Below are positions 1 to 8,293 of a DNA stretch of 64,000 nt, piece after piece (the stretch's first letter is position 1; every line of letters starts with the position of its first letter). The position numbers and the translations under genes were made by a program. The notes beneath the pieces were generated by a model. The model saw only the letters and a program-made list of their open reading frames with translations, did no database searches and was not told the origin of the DNA. Source of the DNA: Bradyrhizobium barranii subsp. apii (GTDB lineage Bacteria > Pseudomonadota > Alphaproteobacteria > Rhizobiales > Xanthobacteraceae); assembly GCF_011516635.5 (NCBI RefSeq), contig NZ_CP096255.1, positions 7,190,501-7,254,500 on the forward strand. Direction: 5' to 3'.

Positions 1-722
1 GCCGCGACGATCAGGAGGTTCGAGGCCAGCGTGGTCCAGCAGAACATCGGCATGCGCAGATAGTTCATGCCCTTGGTGCGCAGCTTCAGCACGGTGGTGA
101 CGAGGTTGATGCCGGCGACCAGCGTGCCGACGCCGGAGATTTGCAAAGACCACGCGTAATAGTCGACGCCGACGCCCGGCGAATAGGACAGTTCCGACAG
201 CGGCGGAAAGGCGAGCCAGCCGGTGCGCGCGAACTCGCCGACCACGAGCGAGATATTGACCAGCAGCGCGCCGGTCGCGGTCAGCCAGAAGCCGACGGAA
301 TTGAGCGTCGGGAAAGCAACGTCGCGCACGCCGAGTTGAAGCGGCACGATCAGGTTCATCAGCCCGATCACGAACGGCATCGCCGTGAAGAAGATCATGA
401 TGGTGCCGTGCGCCGAGAAGATCTGGTTGTAGTGCTCCGGCGGGAGATAGCCTTGTGACTGGTAAGCGACCGCTTGCTGGAGCCGCATCATGATGGCGTC
501 GCTGCCGCCGCGCAGCAGCATGACCGAAGCGAGCAGGATGTACATCACGCCGATGCGCTTGTGATCGACGCTGGTGATCCATTCGTGCCAGAGATACGGC
601 AAATGCCCTTTCACGACGACCCAGATCAGCACGCCGAGGATCGCGACCAGCACCACGGCACCCGCGACGAGGGGTATCGGCTGGTCGAACGGAATCGCCG
701 ACCAATCGAGCTTACCGAGCAT
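1..722 (-). CDS. cyoB: Cytochrome o ubiquinol oxidase subunit I, N-terminal part (runs off the left edge)
   Basis: Heme-copper oxidase catalytic subunit that oxidises ubiquinol and reduces O2 in the inner membrane. About 240 N-terminal residues are visible. The N-terminal extension with a first membrane helix (about residues 18-38), the WITSVDHKRIG motif, and R71 and D75 of the quinone site match CyoB rather than cytochrome c oxidase CtaD. H105 in SAHGTIMIFF is the expected low-spin heme ligand. The ATG lies 11 nt inside the end of cyoA, which indicates translational coupling. The rest of the operon (cyoC, cyoD) should lie to the left, outside the window. Identification is firm; the gene is incomplete only because of the window edge. 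Confidence 0.95.
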   Translation of the reverse strand, partial: MLGKLDWSAIPFDQPIPLVAGAVVLVAILGVLIWVVVKGHLPYLWHEWITSVDHKRIGVMYILLASVMLLRGGSDAIMMRLQQAVAYQSQGYLPPEHYNQIFSAHGTIMIFFTAMPFVIGLMNLIVPLQLGVRDVAFPTLNSVGFWLTATGALLVNISLVVGEFARTGWLAFPPLSELSYSPGVGVDYYAWSLQISGVGTLVAGINLVTTVLKLRTKGMNYLRMPMFCWTTLASNLLIVA

Positions 723-1551
723 CGTGGCCTCCACTATGCGGCCTGCCGGCATCGGAGAGCAGCTCCGGGCCGGGCCCTGGCGGAATGTGCTGGGTTGCGA
801 TCAGGTCGAACAGACGGGGATCGTCCAGGCGAAAGGTCAGCCTGTTCTTCTCGATGCCCTGCTGCATCAGCTTCGTGTAGCTCTCCTCGTTCAGCACGGC
901 ATCGGTCTTCGCCGTGGTCGCGACCCAATCCGGGAAGGCGAGCGGCGAGATCACGTTGACGTCGAACATCATGTCGGGAAAGCCGTCGCCGGAGAAATGC
1001 GCCGACAGCCCCTGCAGCTTGCCCTCATTGTCGGCACGCAGGTTCAGCTTCGTCACCATGCCGTTCATGGTGTAGATCATGCTGCCAAGCTGCGGGATGA
1101 AGAACACGTTCATCACGCTCGACGACGTCAGCTGGAAATTCAGCTCGGCACCGGCCGGCACCGTCAGCGTGTTGACGGTGGCGATGCGCTGGTCCGGATA
1201 GATGAAGAGCCATTTCCAGTCGAGCGAGACCGCCTGGATGCGGACCGGACTGCCGGTGCCCGGCACGGGCGCGGCGGGATCGAGCTGGTGCGAGCCGATC
1301 CATGCGACGCCGCCGAGCAGGATCACGGTGAGCGCTGGGATCGCCCACACCACCATCTCGACGCGGCCGGAATAGACGAAGTCAGGCTGGTAACGTGCTC
1401 TCGGATTGGACGCGCGAAACCAGAACGCAAAGGCCAAGATCGCGAAAATGGTCGGCACCACGATCACGAGCATGATGAAGACGGAATCGACCAGGATGGT
1501 GCTGTTGGCGGCAGCCACCGGCCCTTGTGGATCGAGCAGATTCATCGGCAA
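712..1551 (-). CDS. cyoA: Cytochrome o ubiquinol oxidase subunit II
   Basis: Subunit II of the bo3-type quinol oxidase. Residues about 16-46 and 66-87 form two membrane helices, followed by a periplasmic cupredoxin-like domain with WLFIYPDQ and the SVMNVFFIPQLG stretch. The CuA cysteine/histidine ligands of cytochrome c oxidase are absent (SAHFSGDGFPDM instead), as expected for a quinol oxidase. The start is uncertain: TTG at 1551 or ATG at 1545, neither with a good ribosome site. An in-frame TAG sits at about 1586-1588, and no signal peptide or lipobox precedes NLLDPQGPVAAA, although CyoA is normally a lipoprotein. Either the start region is degraded or the protein is anchored only by its two helices. 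Confidence 0.92.
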   Translation of the reverse strand: MPMNLLDPQGPVAAANSTILVDSVFIMLVIVVPTIFAILAFAFWFRASNPRARYQPDFVYSGRVEMVVWAIPALTVILLGGVAWIGSHQLDPAAPVPGTGSPVRIQAVSLDWKWLFIYPDQRIATVNTLTVPAGAELNFQLTSSSVMNVFFIPQLGSMIYTMNGMVTKLNLRADNEGKLQGLSAHFSGDGFPDMMFDVNVISPLAFPDWVATTAKTDAVLNEESYTKLMQQGIEKNRLTFRLDDPRLFDLIATQHIPPGPGPELLSDAGRPHSGGHDAR

Positions 1552-1778
1552 GCCACTGACGATTGGGAAACCCCAGGCGAGAGCCTAGCGCGGAAAAGCC
1601 CCCGCAACAAACGCAAGCTCGGCAGAACAGTTCCGCGATATGCCCGCTTAATCGCGCGCCGTGCCGCCCGGCGGCATGCAATTCCATGCGATGTCAATGA
1701 CATCTGCGCGGGACCATCGGCCTTCTCTCCTGCCAGGGCGATTGCTAATCTGCACGAAAATAATTGGGATGAAACGAC

Positions 1779-2591
1779 ATGCAGGGCCCCGAGGACGATG
1801 CCGGCCTCGCCGGCAAGGTGGCGCTGATCAGCGGCGGTGGCGCCGCTGGCGACGGCATCGGCAACGGCCGCGCTGCAGCAATTCTGTTGGCCCGCGCCGG
1901 CGCAAAAGTGCTGGTGGCCGATCGCGACCTCAGGCTCGCCGAGCGCACGGTGGAGATGATCATGGCCGAGGGCGGCACGGCAGCAGCACATGGCGGCGAC
2001 GTCACCAGCGAAGCCGATTGCAAGACACTGGTCGAGGCAGCGCTCGACCGCTGGGGCCGGCTCGATTTCCTCGACAACAATGTCGGCATCGGCAGCCGCG
2101 GCAGCGTGGTCGACGAGACGCCCGAGCAGTATCGCCGCGTCATGCAGGTCAACGTCGAGACCTTGTTCCTGCTCTCCAAGCACGCGATCCCCGCGATGAT
2201 CAAGACCGCCAAGGGCGGCGCGATCGTCAATATCTCCTCGATCTCGGCGCTGCGGCCGCGCGGGCTCACGACCTACACGACCTCAAAAGCTGCGATCATC
2301 GGCCTGACCCGCGCGATGGCGGTCGATCACGGTCGCGACAACATCCGCGTCAACTGCATCTGCCCCGGACCGATGTACACGCCGATGGTCTATGCCCGCG
2401 GCATGAGCGAGCAGGCCCGCGCGAACCGCGCCAGGGCTTCCCTGCTCAAGACCGAAGGCACCGGCTGGGACGTCGGCCACGCCGTCAAATTCCTGCTCAG
2501 CAACTTCGCGCGCTACATCACCGGCCAGGTGCTGGTGGTCGACGGCGGCGTGACGCTGCAAGCGCCGGAACGTGAATCACAGGAACACTGA
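1779..2591 (+). CDS. Short-chain dehydrogenase/reductase (SDR), first of operon
   Basis: NAD(P)-dependent oxidoreductase of the classical SDR family, 270 residues. A glycine-rich cofactor loop spans residues 19-30 (GGGAAGDGIGNG). The NNVG motif is at 100-103, the catalytic serine lies near 153-154 (NISSIS), and Y166 and K170 form YxxxK. The ICPGPMYTP motif follows and the protein ends with a typical VVDGG substrate lobe. It is followed 11 nt later by a carboxymuconolactone-decarboxylase-like gene and then a second, related SDR, so the three form one operon. The substrate is unknown; the arrangement suggests degradation of an aromatic or cyclic compound. Confidence 0.88.
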   Translation: MQGPEDDAGLAGKVALISGGGAAGDGIGNGRAAAILLARAGAKVLVADRDLRLAERTVEMIMAEGGTAAAHGGDVTSEADCKTLVEAALDRWGRLDFLDNNVGIGSRGSVVDETPEQYRRVMQVNVETLFLLSKHAIPAMIKTAKGGAIVNISSISALRPRGLTTYTTSKAAIIGLTRAMAVDHGRDNIRVNCICPGPMYTPMVYARGMSEQARANRARASLLKTEGTGWDVGHAVKFLLSNFARYITGQVLVVDGGVTLQAPERESQEH

Positions 2592-2602
2592 AAGGAACAC
2601 GG

Positions 2603-3157
2603 ATGGCCCGCCTGCCCTATCTCGAGGCCGACCAGGTCGCGCCCGACTATCGCGACATGCTCAAGCGCAACACCAACCTGCACAAGCTGCTGGTCAACTC
2701 GCCGGAGATGGCGCGCGCCTTCAACGGCATCGGCGGCTATATCCGCTTCAAGAGCAAGCTCGACCCGCGGCTGCGGGAGCTCGCGATCCTCCAGGTCGGC
2801 TGGATGGAGAAATCGGAATACGAATTCACCCACCATGTGAAGATCGGCAAGGAGTTCGGCGTCACCGACGAGGACATCGCAGGCCTGATGGCGGAGACCG
2901 AGGGCACGCCGTCGAAGCTGGAGCCGCTCGCCAGGGCGATCCTGAAAGGCGCCCGCGAGATGGTGCGCGAGCTCGCGATGTCGGATGGCACTTTCGCCGA
3001 GATCAGGCAGCATCTCTCCGACGAGCACATGGTCGACCTCGTACTCACCATCGCCTTCTATTGTGGTGTGGTGCGCGTGCTCGCCACTATGAAGATCGAC
3101 AACGAACCGTATTACAAAGAGGTACTCCAGCAGTACCCGATCCCGGGAGTGAAGTGA
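2603..3157 (+). CDS. Carboxymuconolactone decarboxylase (CMD) family protein
   Basis: A 184-residue all-helical protein of the CMD/AhpD-like superfamily. The core helix (about residues 50-85, DPRLRELAILQVGWMEKSEYEF followed by HH) matches CMD proteins in which ExxxH-type residues replace the CxxC of AhpD; no CxxC pair is seen, so peroxidase activity is unlikely. The ATG at 2603 has the upstream AAAGGAACACGG ribosome site. The stop is separated by one base from the start of the following SDR. It sits between two SDR genes, which suggests a role in ring-cleavage or lactone metabolism. The substrate is not identifiable. Confidence 0.82.
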   Translation: MARLPYLEADQVAPDYRDMLKRNTNLHKLLVNSPEMARAFNGIGGYIRFKSKLDPRLRELAILQVGWMEKSEYEFTHHVKIGKEFGVTDEDIAGLMAETEGTPSKLEPLARAILKGAREMVRELAMSDGTFAEIRQHLSDEHMVDLVLTIAFYCGVVRVLATMKIDNEPYYKEVLQQYPIPGVK

Positions 3158-3158
3158 C

Positions 3159-3959
3159 ATGCGCTTGAAGGACAAGGTCGCGATCGTCGTCGGCGCCGGC
3201 CAGAGCCCCGGTGAAGGCATGGGCAACGGCCGCGCCACCGCGCTGACCTTCGCGCGCGAGGGCGCGAAGGTGCTGTGCGTCGACCATCACCTGGAATCGG
3301 CGCAGGAAACCGTCGATCTGATCGTAGCGGAACAAGGCACCGCCGCGGCCTTCAGGGCCGACGTGACCAAATCCGCGGACATCAAGGCGATGGTCGCGGA
3401 TGCGCAGGCGCGCTGGGGCCGCATCGACGTGCTGCACAACAATGTCGGCGTCAGCCTGTCCGGGGGCGATGCCGAGCTGCTTCAGATCACCGAAGAGGCG
3501 TTCGACCGGGTCGTCGCCATCAACCTGAAGAGCTGCATTCTCGCCGCGAAGGAAGTGATCCCGATCATGCGCGCGCAAGGAAGCGGGGCCATCATCAACA
3601 TCTCCTCAATGGCCGCGATCACGACCTATCCTTACGTCGCCTACAAGGCGACGAAGTCGGCGATGATCGCCTTCACCGAGCAGCTCGCCTACCAGAACGC
3701 CGAATACGGCATCCGCGCCAACGTCATCCTGCCCGGCCTGATGAACACGCCGATGGCCGTCGACACCCGCGCCCGCGAATGGTCCAAGCCCCGCGCTGAA
3801 GTCGAAGCCGAGCGCGACAGCAAGGTGCCGCTGCGCAGGAAGATGGGCACCGGCTGGGACGTCGCGAACGCAGCGCTGTTTCTGGCGTCGGACGAGGCGA
3901 ATTTCATCACGGGCGTGACGCTGCCGGTGGATGGTGGCGCGAGTGTGAGACGGGGGTAA
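3159..3959 (+). CDS. Short-chain dehydrogenase/reductase (SDR), last of operon
   Basis: Classical SDR of 266 residues and a paralogue-like partner of the SDR at 1779. It has a glycine-rich loop at residues 12-24 (GAGQSPGEGMGNG), NNVG at 94-97, catalytic serine near 149-150, and Y162/K166 of YxxxK. The unusual insertion in the nucleotide loop (G-x-G-x5-G-x-G-x-G) and the PGLMNTPM and GTGWDV segments are shared with the first SDR, so the two probably act on related substrates or successive steps. It is the last gene of the operon; a strong inverted repeat follows the stop. Confidence 0.87.
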   Translation: MRLKDKVAIVVGAGQSPGEGMGNGRATALTFAREGAKVLCVDHHLESAQETVDLIVAEQGTAAAFRADVTKSADIKAMVADAQARWGRIDVLHNNVGVSLSGGDAELLQITEEAFDRVVAINLKSCILAAKEVIPIMRAQGSGAIINISSMAAITTYPYVAYKATKSAMIAFTEQLAYQNAEYGIRANVILPGLMNTPMAVDTRAREWSKPRAEVEAERDSKVPLRRKMGTGWDVANAALFLASDEANFITGVTLPVDGGASVRRG

Positions 3960-3973
3960 TTCGAGCGCGCTGC

Positions 3974-4000
3974 TTACCCTCCCCTGGAGGGGGAGGGTAA
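3974..4000. terminator. Perfect 11-bp inverted repeat between convergent genes
   Basis: TTACCCTCCCC at 3974-3984 pairs exactly with GGGGAGGGTAA at 3990-4000 across a 5-nt loop. It lies 14 bp after the SDR stop and 5 bp before the stop of the convergent sugar dehydrogenase, so it can serve as a bidirectional terminator. It also resembles dispersed palindromes common in Bradyrhizobium intergenic DNA. No T-run follows. Confidence 0.6.
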
Positions 4001-4005
4001 CAGCG

Positions 4006-5346
4006 TCACTGCGGCGCGCGCGTCGCCCGCCAGATGGTGCCATTGCCGTCCTCCGACACCAGCAGCGATCCATCCTTCGCCACGGCGACACCAACCGGCC
4101 TTCCCCAGACCTCCGTGTCACTCACGACAAACCCCGTGACGAAATCCTCGTACTCGCCGGTGGGCTTGCCGTCCTTCATCCTGATACGGATCACCTTGTA
4201 GCCGGTGCGCTTGGAGCGGTTCCAGGAGCCGTGCTCAGCGGCGAAGGCATCGCCTTGATAGTCGGACGGAAACTGCGTGCCCTGATAGAAAGTCATGCCG
4301 AGCGAAGCCGAGTGCGGCTGGATCAGCACGTCGGGCACCGTCACCTTGTCCTTGAGATCCGGCCGCGCGCCGGCGTGACGCGGATCTTCGTTGCCGCCGA
4401 TATAGAACCACGGCCAGCCGTAGAACGCGCCCTCCTTCACGCTGGTGACGTAATCGGGCACGAGATCGTCGCCGAGCCCGTCGCGCTCATTGGTCGAGCA
4501 CCAGGGCAGCCCGCTCTGCGGCTCGATCGCAAGACCGACGCAATTGCGGATGCCGGTGGCATAAATCTTCCGGTCCTTGCCGTCAGGCGTGAAGGCCATC
4601 ACGGTGGCGCGCTCGAGCTCACTGGCCCAGGCCGCGCCGAGCGGCTGCGTCTTCGACCAGCCATCCAATCCGCCCGGCGGCGTCCCCATGCCCTCGGCGA
4701 CGTTGCTGAGCGAGCCGACCGAGACCAGCATGCGCTTGTTGTCGGGCGTGAAGACGATGTCGCGGGTGGAATGGCTGCCGTCCTGCGGCAGGCTTGCCAC
4801 GATCGTCTCCGCCCTGCCGCGCGCCTTGAGATCGCCGGCCTGATAGGGAAACCGGACGACGCTGTCGGTGTTGGCGATATAGACCCATTGCGGATTGTCG
4901 CCGTTCGGAAAGAAGGCGATGCCGAACGGCCGTCTCAATCCGCTGGCAAACACCTCGTTGGTCGCGGCCTTGCCGCCATCCCCGGCGCGCAGCACGCGGA
5001 TGGCGTCGGCCCGCGTCTCCGCGACGAAGACATCGCCGTTCGGCGCAACCCTCACGATGCGCGGCGCGCGCAAGCCTTCGGCGAACAGCTCGATCTTGAA
5101 ACCCGTCGGCACACGTGGCATGGCCTCCGGCGGCCGCGACGCCACGCGCGCGGTGCTCGCAACCGACCGTGTCGCGCCGGGCCTGACGAGATCCTGCGGC
5201 CGGATCAACCTGACCGTGCCGGGCTTGTCGGCCTGCCAATCGCCATAGGCGTCCTTGCCCTGCAGAACCGGATCGGCCTGCGCGCAGGCAGCAGCCGCGA
5301 CCAGCAATCCCGCAGCCGTTGCTGCGGACGAGATCCTGCTTTTCAC
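4006..5346 (-). CDS. Exported PQQ-dependent sugar dehydrogenase-like beta-propeller (sorbosone dehydrogenase type)
   Basis: Periplasmic six-bladed beta-propeller related to soluble glucose dehydrogenase and L-sorbosone dehydrogenase. The GTG at 5346 is preferred because GGGAGGAAG lies just upstream; an N-terminal extension would be unusual. Residues 1-25 form a signal peptide (AAGLLVAAAACAQA). Family motifs include PPGLEVEL-like GFKIELFAEGLRAPR, FVAETRA, GIRNCVGLAIEP and AAEHGSWNRSKRTGYKV. A substrate such as an aldose or aldehyde is likely, but the sequence does not define it. It is a single gene, convergent with the SDR operon and divergent from puuD. Confidence 0.82.
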   Translation of the reverse strand: MKSRISSAATAAGLLVAAAACAQADPVLQGKDAYGDWQADKPGTVRLIRPQDLVRPGATRSVASTARVASRPPEAMPRVPTGFKIELFAEGLRAPRIVRVAPNGDVFVAETRADAIRVLRAGDGGKAATNEVFASGLRRPFGIAFFPNGDNPQWVYIANTDSVVRFPYQAGDLKARGRAETIVASLPQDGSHSTRDIVFTPDNKRMLVSVGSLSNVAEGMGTPPGGLDGWSKTQPLGAAWASELERATVMAFTPDGKDRKIYATGIRNCVGLAIEPQSGLPWCSTNERDGLGDDLVPDYVTSVKEGAFYGWPWFYIGGNEDPRHAGARPDLKDKVTVPDVLIQPHSASLGMTFYQGTQFPSDYQGDAFAAEHGSWNRSKRTGYKVIRIRMKDGKPTGEYEDFVTGFVVSDTEVWGRPVGVAVAKDGSLLVSEDGNGTIWRATRAPQ

Positions 5347-5582
5347 GTCGTCTTCCTCCCAGCCTGCGCGTCCTGAACGTCGACGCTTATAGGTCCGCAA
5401 ATGTTCTGCGGCAGTACAAACACCTGCCGAATCCCACGTCAGCTCATGCCCGCACGATGTGCATCAGCCGGAGCCCATCGTACTGGAAAATGCGGCAGAT
5501 CGGTGCGACACATTGTAAGGGCGCGACCGCCGGTTGCGGTCATCAAAGCTGCGGCATCCAGGTCGCAATTGATGGGGTGATC

Positions 5583-6773
5583 ATGTGGGGATCCATCATA
5601 TCGGAATGGGCGAGCCTGCTGCTGCGCTGGCTGCACGTGGTCGCGGCGATCGCCTGGATCGGCAGTTCCTTCTACTTCATCGCCCTCGATCTCAGCCTGA
5701 AGCCGAAGACTGACCTGCCGGACGGCGTGCAGGGCGAGGCCTGGCAGGTCCATGGCGGCGGCTTCTACCGGATCATGAAATATCTGGTGGCTCCGAGCCA
5801 GATGCCGGAGGAGCTGACCTGGTTCAAATGGGAGGCCTACACCACCTGGCTGTCCGGCTTCGCGCTGATGGTGGTGGTGTACTATCTCGATGCCGACCTG
5901 TTCCTGGTCGACAAGTCGATTCTCGACCTCTCACCGATCCAGGCCGGGCTGTTCAGCTTCTGCAGCCTGGCGCTGGCATGGCTGCTCTATGAGGCGGCCT
6001 GCCGCACCGGGCTCGCGCAGCGTGAGCTGCCCTTTGCCATCGGCGGCTATCTGTTCCTGGTCGCGCTCACTTACGCCTTCACCCACGTCCTGAGCGGTCG
6101 CGGCGCCTTCAACCAGATCGGGGCGATCATCGGCACCATCATGGTCGCCAACGTCTTTGCACTGATCATCCCGAACCAGAAGAAGATCGTGGCCAGCCTG
6201 ATCGCGGGACAGGCGCCCGATCCGAAGCTCGGCAAGACCAGCAAGGAGCGCTCGGTTCACAACAACTACCTGACCCTGCCCGTCGTCGTGCTGATGATCA
6301 GCAATCACTATCCTCTGCTCTACGCGACGCGCTTCAACTGGATCATCGTCGCGATCATTCTGGCGCTCGGCCCCGTGATCCGCCACTTCTTCAACGAGCG
6401 GCACGCGGGGCGCAAATCGCCGTGGTGGGTTTGGGGTGTCGCCGCGTTGGGCGTGATCGCGATCCTCCTGCTCTCCGCCGCAGGCCCACGCGAGATCAGG
6501 ACGGGCGCGCTGTCGGCACTGCCAACGCGCGCCAATGTCGAGGAGATCGTGATGTCCCGTTGCAGCATGTGCCACGCGGCCGAGCCGGTCTGGGCCGGCA
6601 TCGTGACCGCGCCCAAGGGCATCTTGCTCGACGCGCCCGAGCACATCCATCGCAACATCCGCCTGATCGGCCGCGTGGCGGCGTGGTCCAATGCGATGCC
6701 GCCGGGCAACATCACCGACATGACCAGCGAGGAGCGCGCCATCCTCGCCGCCTATATCGAGCAGGCGCAGTGA
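5583..6773 (+). CDS. puuD: Membrane urate oxidase with C-terminal cytochrome c (PuuD)
   Basis: PuuD-type urate hydroxylase, 396 residues, which oxidises urate to 5-hydroxyisourate in purine breakdown. The N-terminal two thirds is a multi-helix membrane domain (first helix LLLRWLHVVAAIAWIGSSF). The C-terminal domain is a cytochrome c with heme site C327-x-x-C330-H331 and an axial methionine near 372 (AMPPGN). The ATG at 5583 begins the conserved MWGSI N-terminus; an open frame extends upstream to 5319 but overlaps the divergent gene and is not family-like. Other urate genes (hydroxyisourate hydrolase, OHCU decarboxylase) are not adjacent here. Confidence 0.92.
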   Translation: MWGSIISEWASLLLRWLHVVAAIAWIGSSFYFIALDLSLKPKTDLPDGVQGEAWQVHGGGFYRIMKYLVAPSQMPEELTWFKWEAYTTWLSGFALMVVVYYLDADLFLVDKSILDLSPIQAGLFSFCSLALAWLLYEAACRTGLAQRELPFAIGGYLFLVALTYAFTHVLSGRGAFNQIGAIIGTIMVANVFALIIPNQKKIVASLIAGQAPDPKLGKTSKERSVHNNYLTLPVVVLMISNHYPLLYATRFNWIIVAIILALGPVIRHFFNERHAGRKSPWWVWGVAALGVIAILLLSAAGPREIRTGALSALPTRANVEEIVMSRCSMCHAAEPVWAGIVTAPKGILLDAPEHIHRNIRLIGRVAAWSNAMPPGNITDMTSEERAILAAYIEQAQ

Positions 6774-6925
6774 CGCCATCACGCGTCGATACCGCATTTC
6801 GCGAAATGAAATTCCGCATCTAGCGCCGATTTGAAAATGACTTGATCGCCTATCCGGCGTAGACAGGGCCAGCGGCCGCCGGCGCGGTCCAGGTCGTAAT
6901 TTGCATTTGCTGCGGGGAAAGAACA

Positions 6926-7783
6926 GTGGCCCTCAAGAACATCATCGGTATCGACCACGCCGTGGTCATGGTTCGGGACCTCGACAAGGCCGCCGAAAAC
7001 TACAGGCAGCTCGGTTTCACCCTGTCGCCGCGCGGCACCCACAGCGCGCATATGGGCACCGGCAATTACACCATCATGTTCGACCCCGACTATATGGAGC
7101 TGCTCGGCGTGCTGGTGGCGACCGAGCACAACGCACCTGCCCACGCCTTCGTCGACAGGCACGGCGAGGGCATCGAGCGCATCGCCTTCACGGCGGTAGA
7201 CAGCGCAGCAGGCGCCGAGGAGATCCGTGCGCGCGGCCTGACGCCGATCGGCCCGACCGATTTCGAACGGCCGGTGACGCTGCCCGATGGCACGATCTCG
7301 GCGGCAAAATTCCGCACCTTCATGTGGCCGACCGCGGAGGCGCCCGGCGGCGTGCGCATCTTCGCCTGCCAGCACAAGACCCGCGAGACGGTGTGGATTC
7401 CTGAATTGATGAAGCACGCCAATGCGGCGAAGCGGATCAAGCAGACGCTGATCGCAACGTCCGAGCCCGCGCAGGATGCGGCGCATCTCGGCCGCCTGAT
7501 CGACCGCGAACCGAAGGCGGAAGCCGATGGTGCAGTCGCCGTGCCGTCCGGCGGCGACCGCGCCGACTTCGTCTATCTGACGCTGGGGCAGCTCGGCAAA
7601 CGCTATCCCGGCGTGCCGCTAACTGGTCTTTCCGCGCGCGGCGGCGCGGCCCTGGTCCTCATCAGCGGCGATCTCGAAGCCACCGAGAAGGCGTTGGGTC
7701 CGGCTGCGTTGCACAGCGGAGCTGCGATCTGCGTGCCGCCGGCCAAGGCCAACGGCACCCTGCTCGCCTTCGTTGCCGGCTGA
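6926..7783 (+). CDS. Glyoxalase-like (VOC superfamily) domain protein
   Basis: A 285-residue protein beginning GIDHAVVMVRDLDKAAENY, a typical vicinal-oxygen-chelate opening with metal-ligand-like His at residue 10. The rest follows the glyoxalase-like_dom pattern (PF13468-type): YMELLGV near 51-60 and a second half with weaker similarity. The start is GTG at 6926, with GGGGAAAG ten bases upstream. Function is unknown; such proteins bind small organic substrates or act as lyases or dioxygenases. It is not clearly in an operon: puuD lies 150 bp upstream and a small gene 80 bp downstream. Confidence 0.75.
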   Translation: MALKNIIGIDHAVVMVRDLDKAAENYRQLGFTLSPRGTHSAHMGTGNYTIMFDPDYMELLGVLVATEHNAPAHAFVDRHGEGIERIAFTAVDSAAGAEEIRARGLTPIGPTDFERPVTLPDGTISAAKFRTFMWPTAEAPGGVRIFACQHKTRETVWIPELMKHANAAKRIKQTLIATSEPAQDAAHLGRLIDREPKAEADGAVAVPSGGDRADFVYLTLGQLGKRYPGVPLTGLSARGGAALVLISGDLEATEKALGPAALHSGAAICVPPAKANGTLLAFVAG

Positions 7784-7862
7784 TTTTAACTAATTCTTTA
7801 ACGTGCGTTTACCCGGCGGCACTAGGACTTTCGGGCCTTCCACGCCGCCCGAGGCCAAGCGC

Positions 7863-8135
7863 ATGTTCAAAGAGGAATCGCCGATCGCCTACGACGCGCC
7901 GGCCGAACTGAAGAAGTGGCCGTCGCTGAAAGGCGAGAGACAGAAGGACCGGGGTCCGCCCTATCTCGTCTACAACGGCACGCTCGCCGACTGCGTTCGC
8001 GTGCTCATGGACAAGCCGATCAAGGGCATCTCGCTCTACGACATCATGACGAAGCCGCAAGCAGCGTTCGAGACCGTGCTGTCGCCCGGCGATGCCGCCG
8101 AGATCGCGATGCGCAAGGATTTTCCCAAGGACTAG
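7863..8135 (+). CDS. Small conserved-looking hypothetical protein, possibly shortened by an amber codon
   Basis: A 90-residue soluble protein starting at ATG 7863 (GAGG eight bases upstream); an alternative GTG at 7803 would add 20 residues. It is rich in Lys/Pro, with the segment GTLADCVRVLMDKPIKGISL. No family recognised. After the TAG stop at 8133-8135 the same frame stays open for about 40 codons (FKAWFEAGFPCCFNEDSVGA...) to a TGA near 8256. The gene may therefore have been longer and lost its end through a point mutation. Function unknown. Confidence 0.55.
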   Translation: MFKEESPIAYDAPAELKKWPSLKGERQKDRGPPYLVYNGTLADCVRVLMDKPIKGISLYDIMTKPQAAFETVLSPGDAAEIAMRKDFPKD

Positions 8136-8293
8136 TTCAAGGCCTGGTTCGAGGCCGGTTTTCCCTGCTGCTTTAATGAGGATTCCGTCGGCGCATCGAG
8201 GAAGACGACCGGCGCGAAGGCCCGCGCCGTGCGCCTCGCATCGAGCGAGCGCTGATCCGCTACCGCAAGCAGATCCTCTCGCCGCGACGCCCC

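Noticed and set aside
141..959. Plus-strand open frames across cyoB/cyoA
   Set aside because: They are rich in Arg, His and Asp and antisense to well-identified oxidase genes; an artefact of high GC.
7803..7862. GTG start giving a longer form of the small gene at 7863
   Set aside because: The extra 20 residues lie in promoter-like A/T-containing DNA, and the ATG at 7863 has a better ribosome site.
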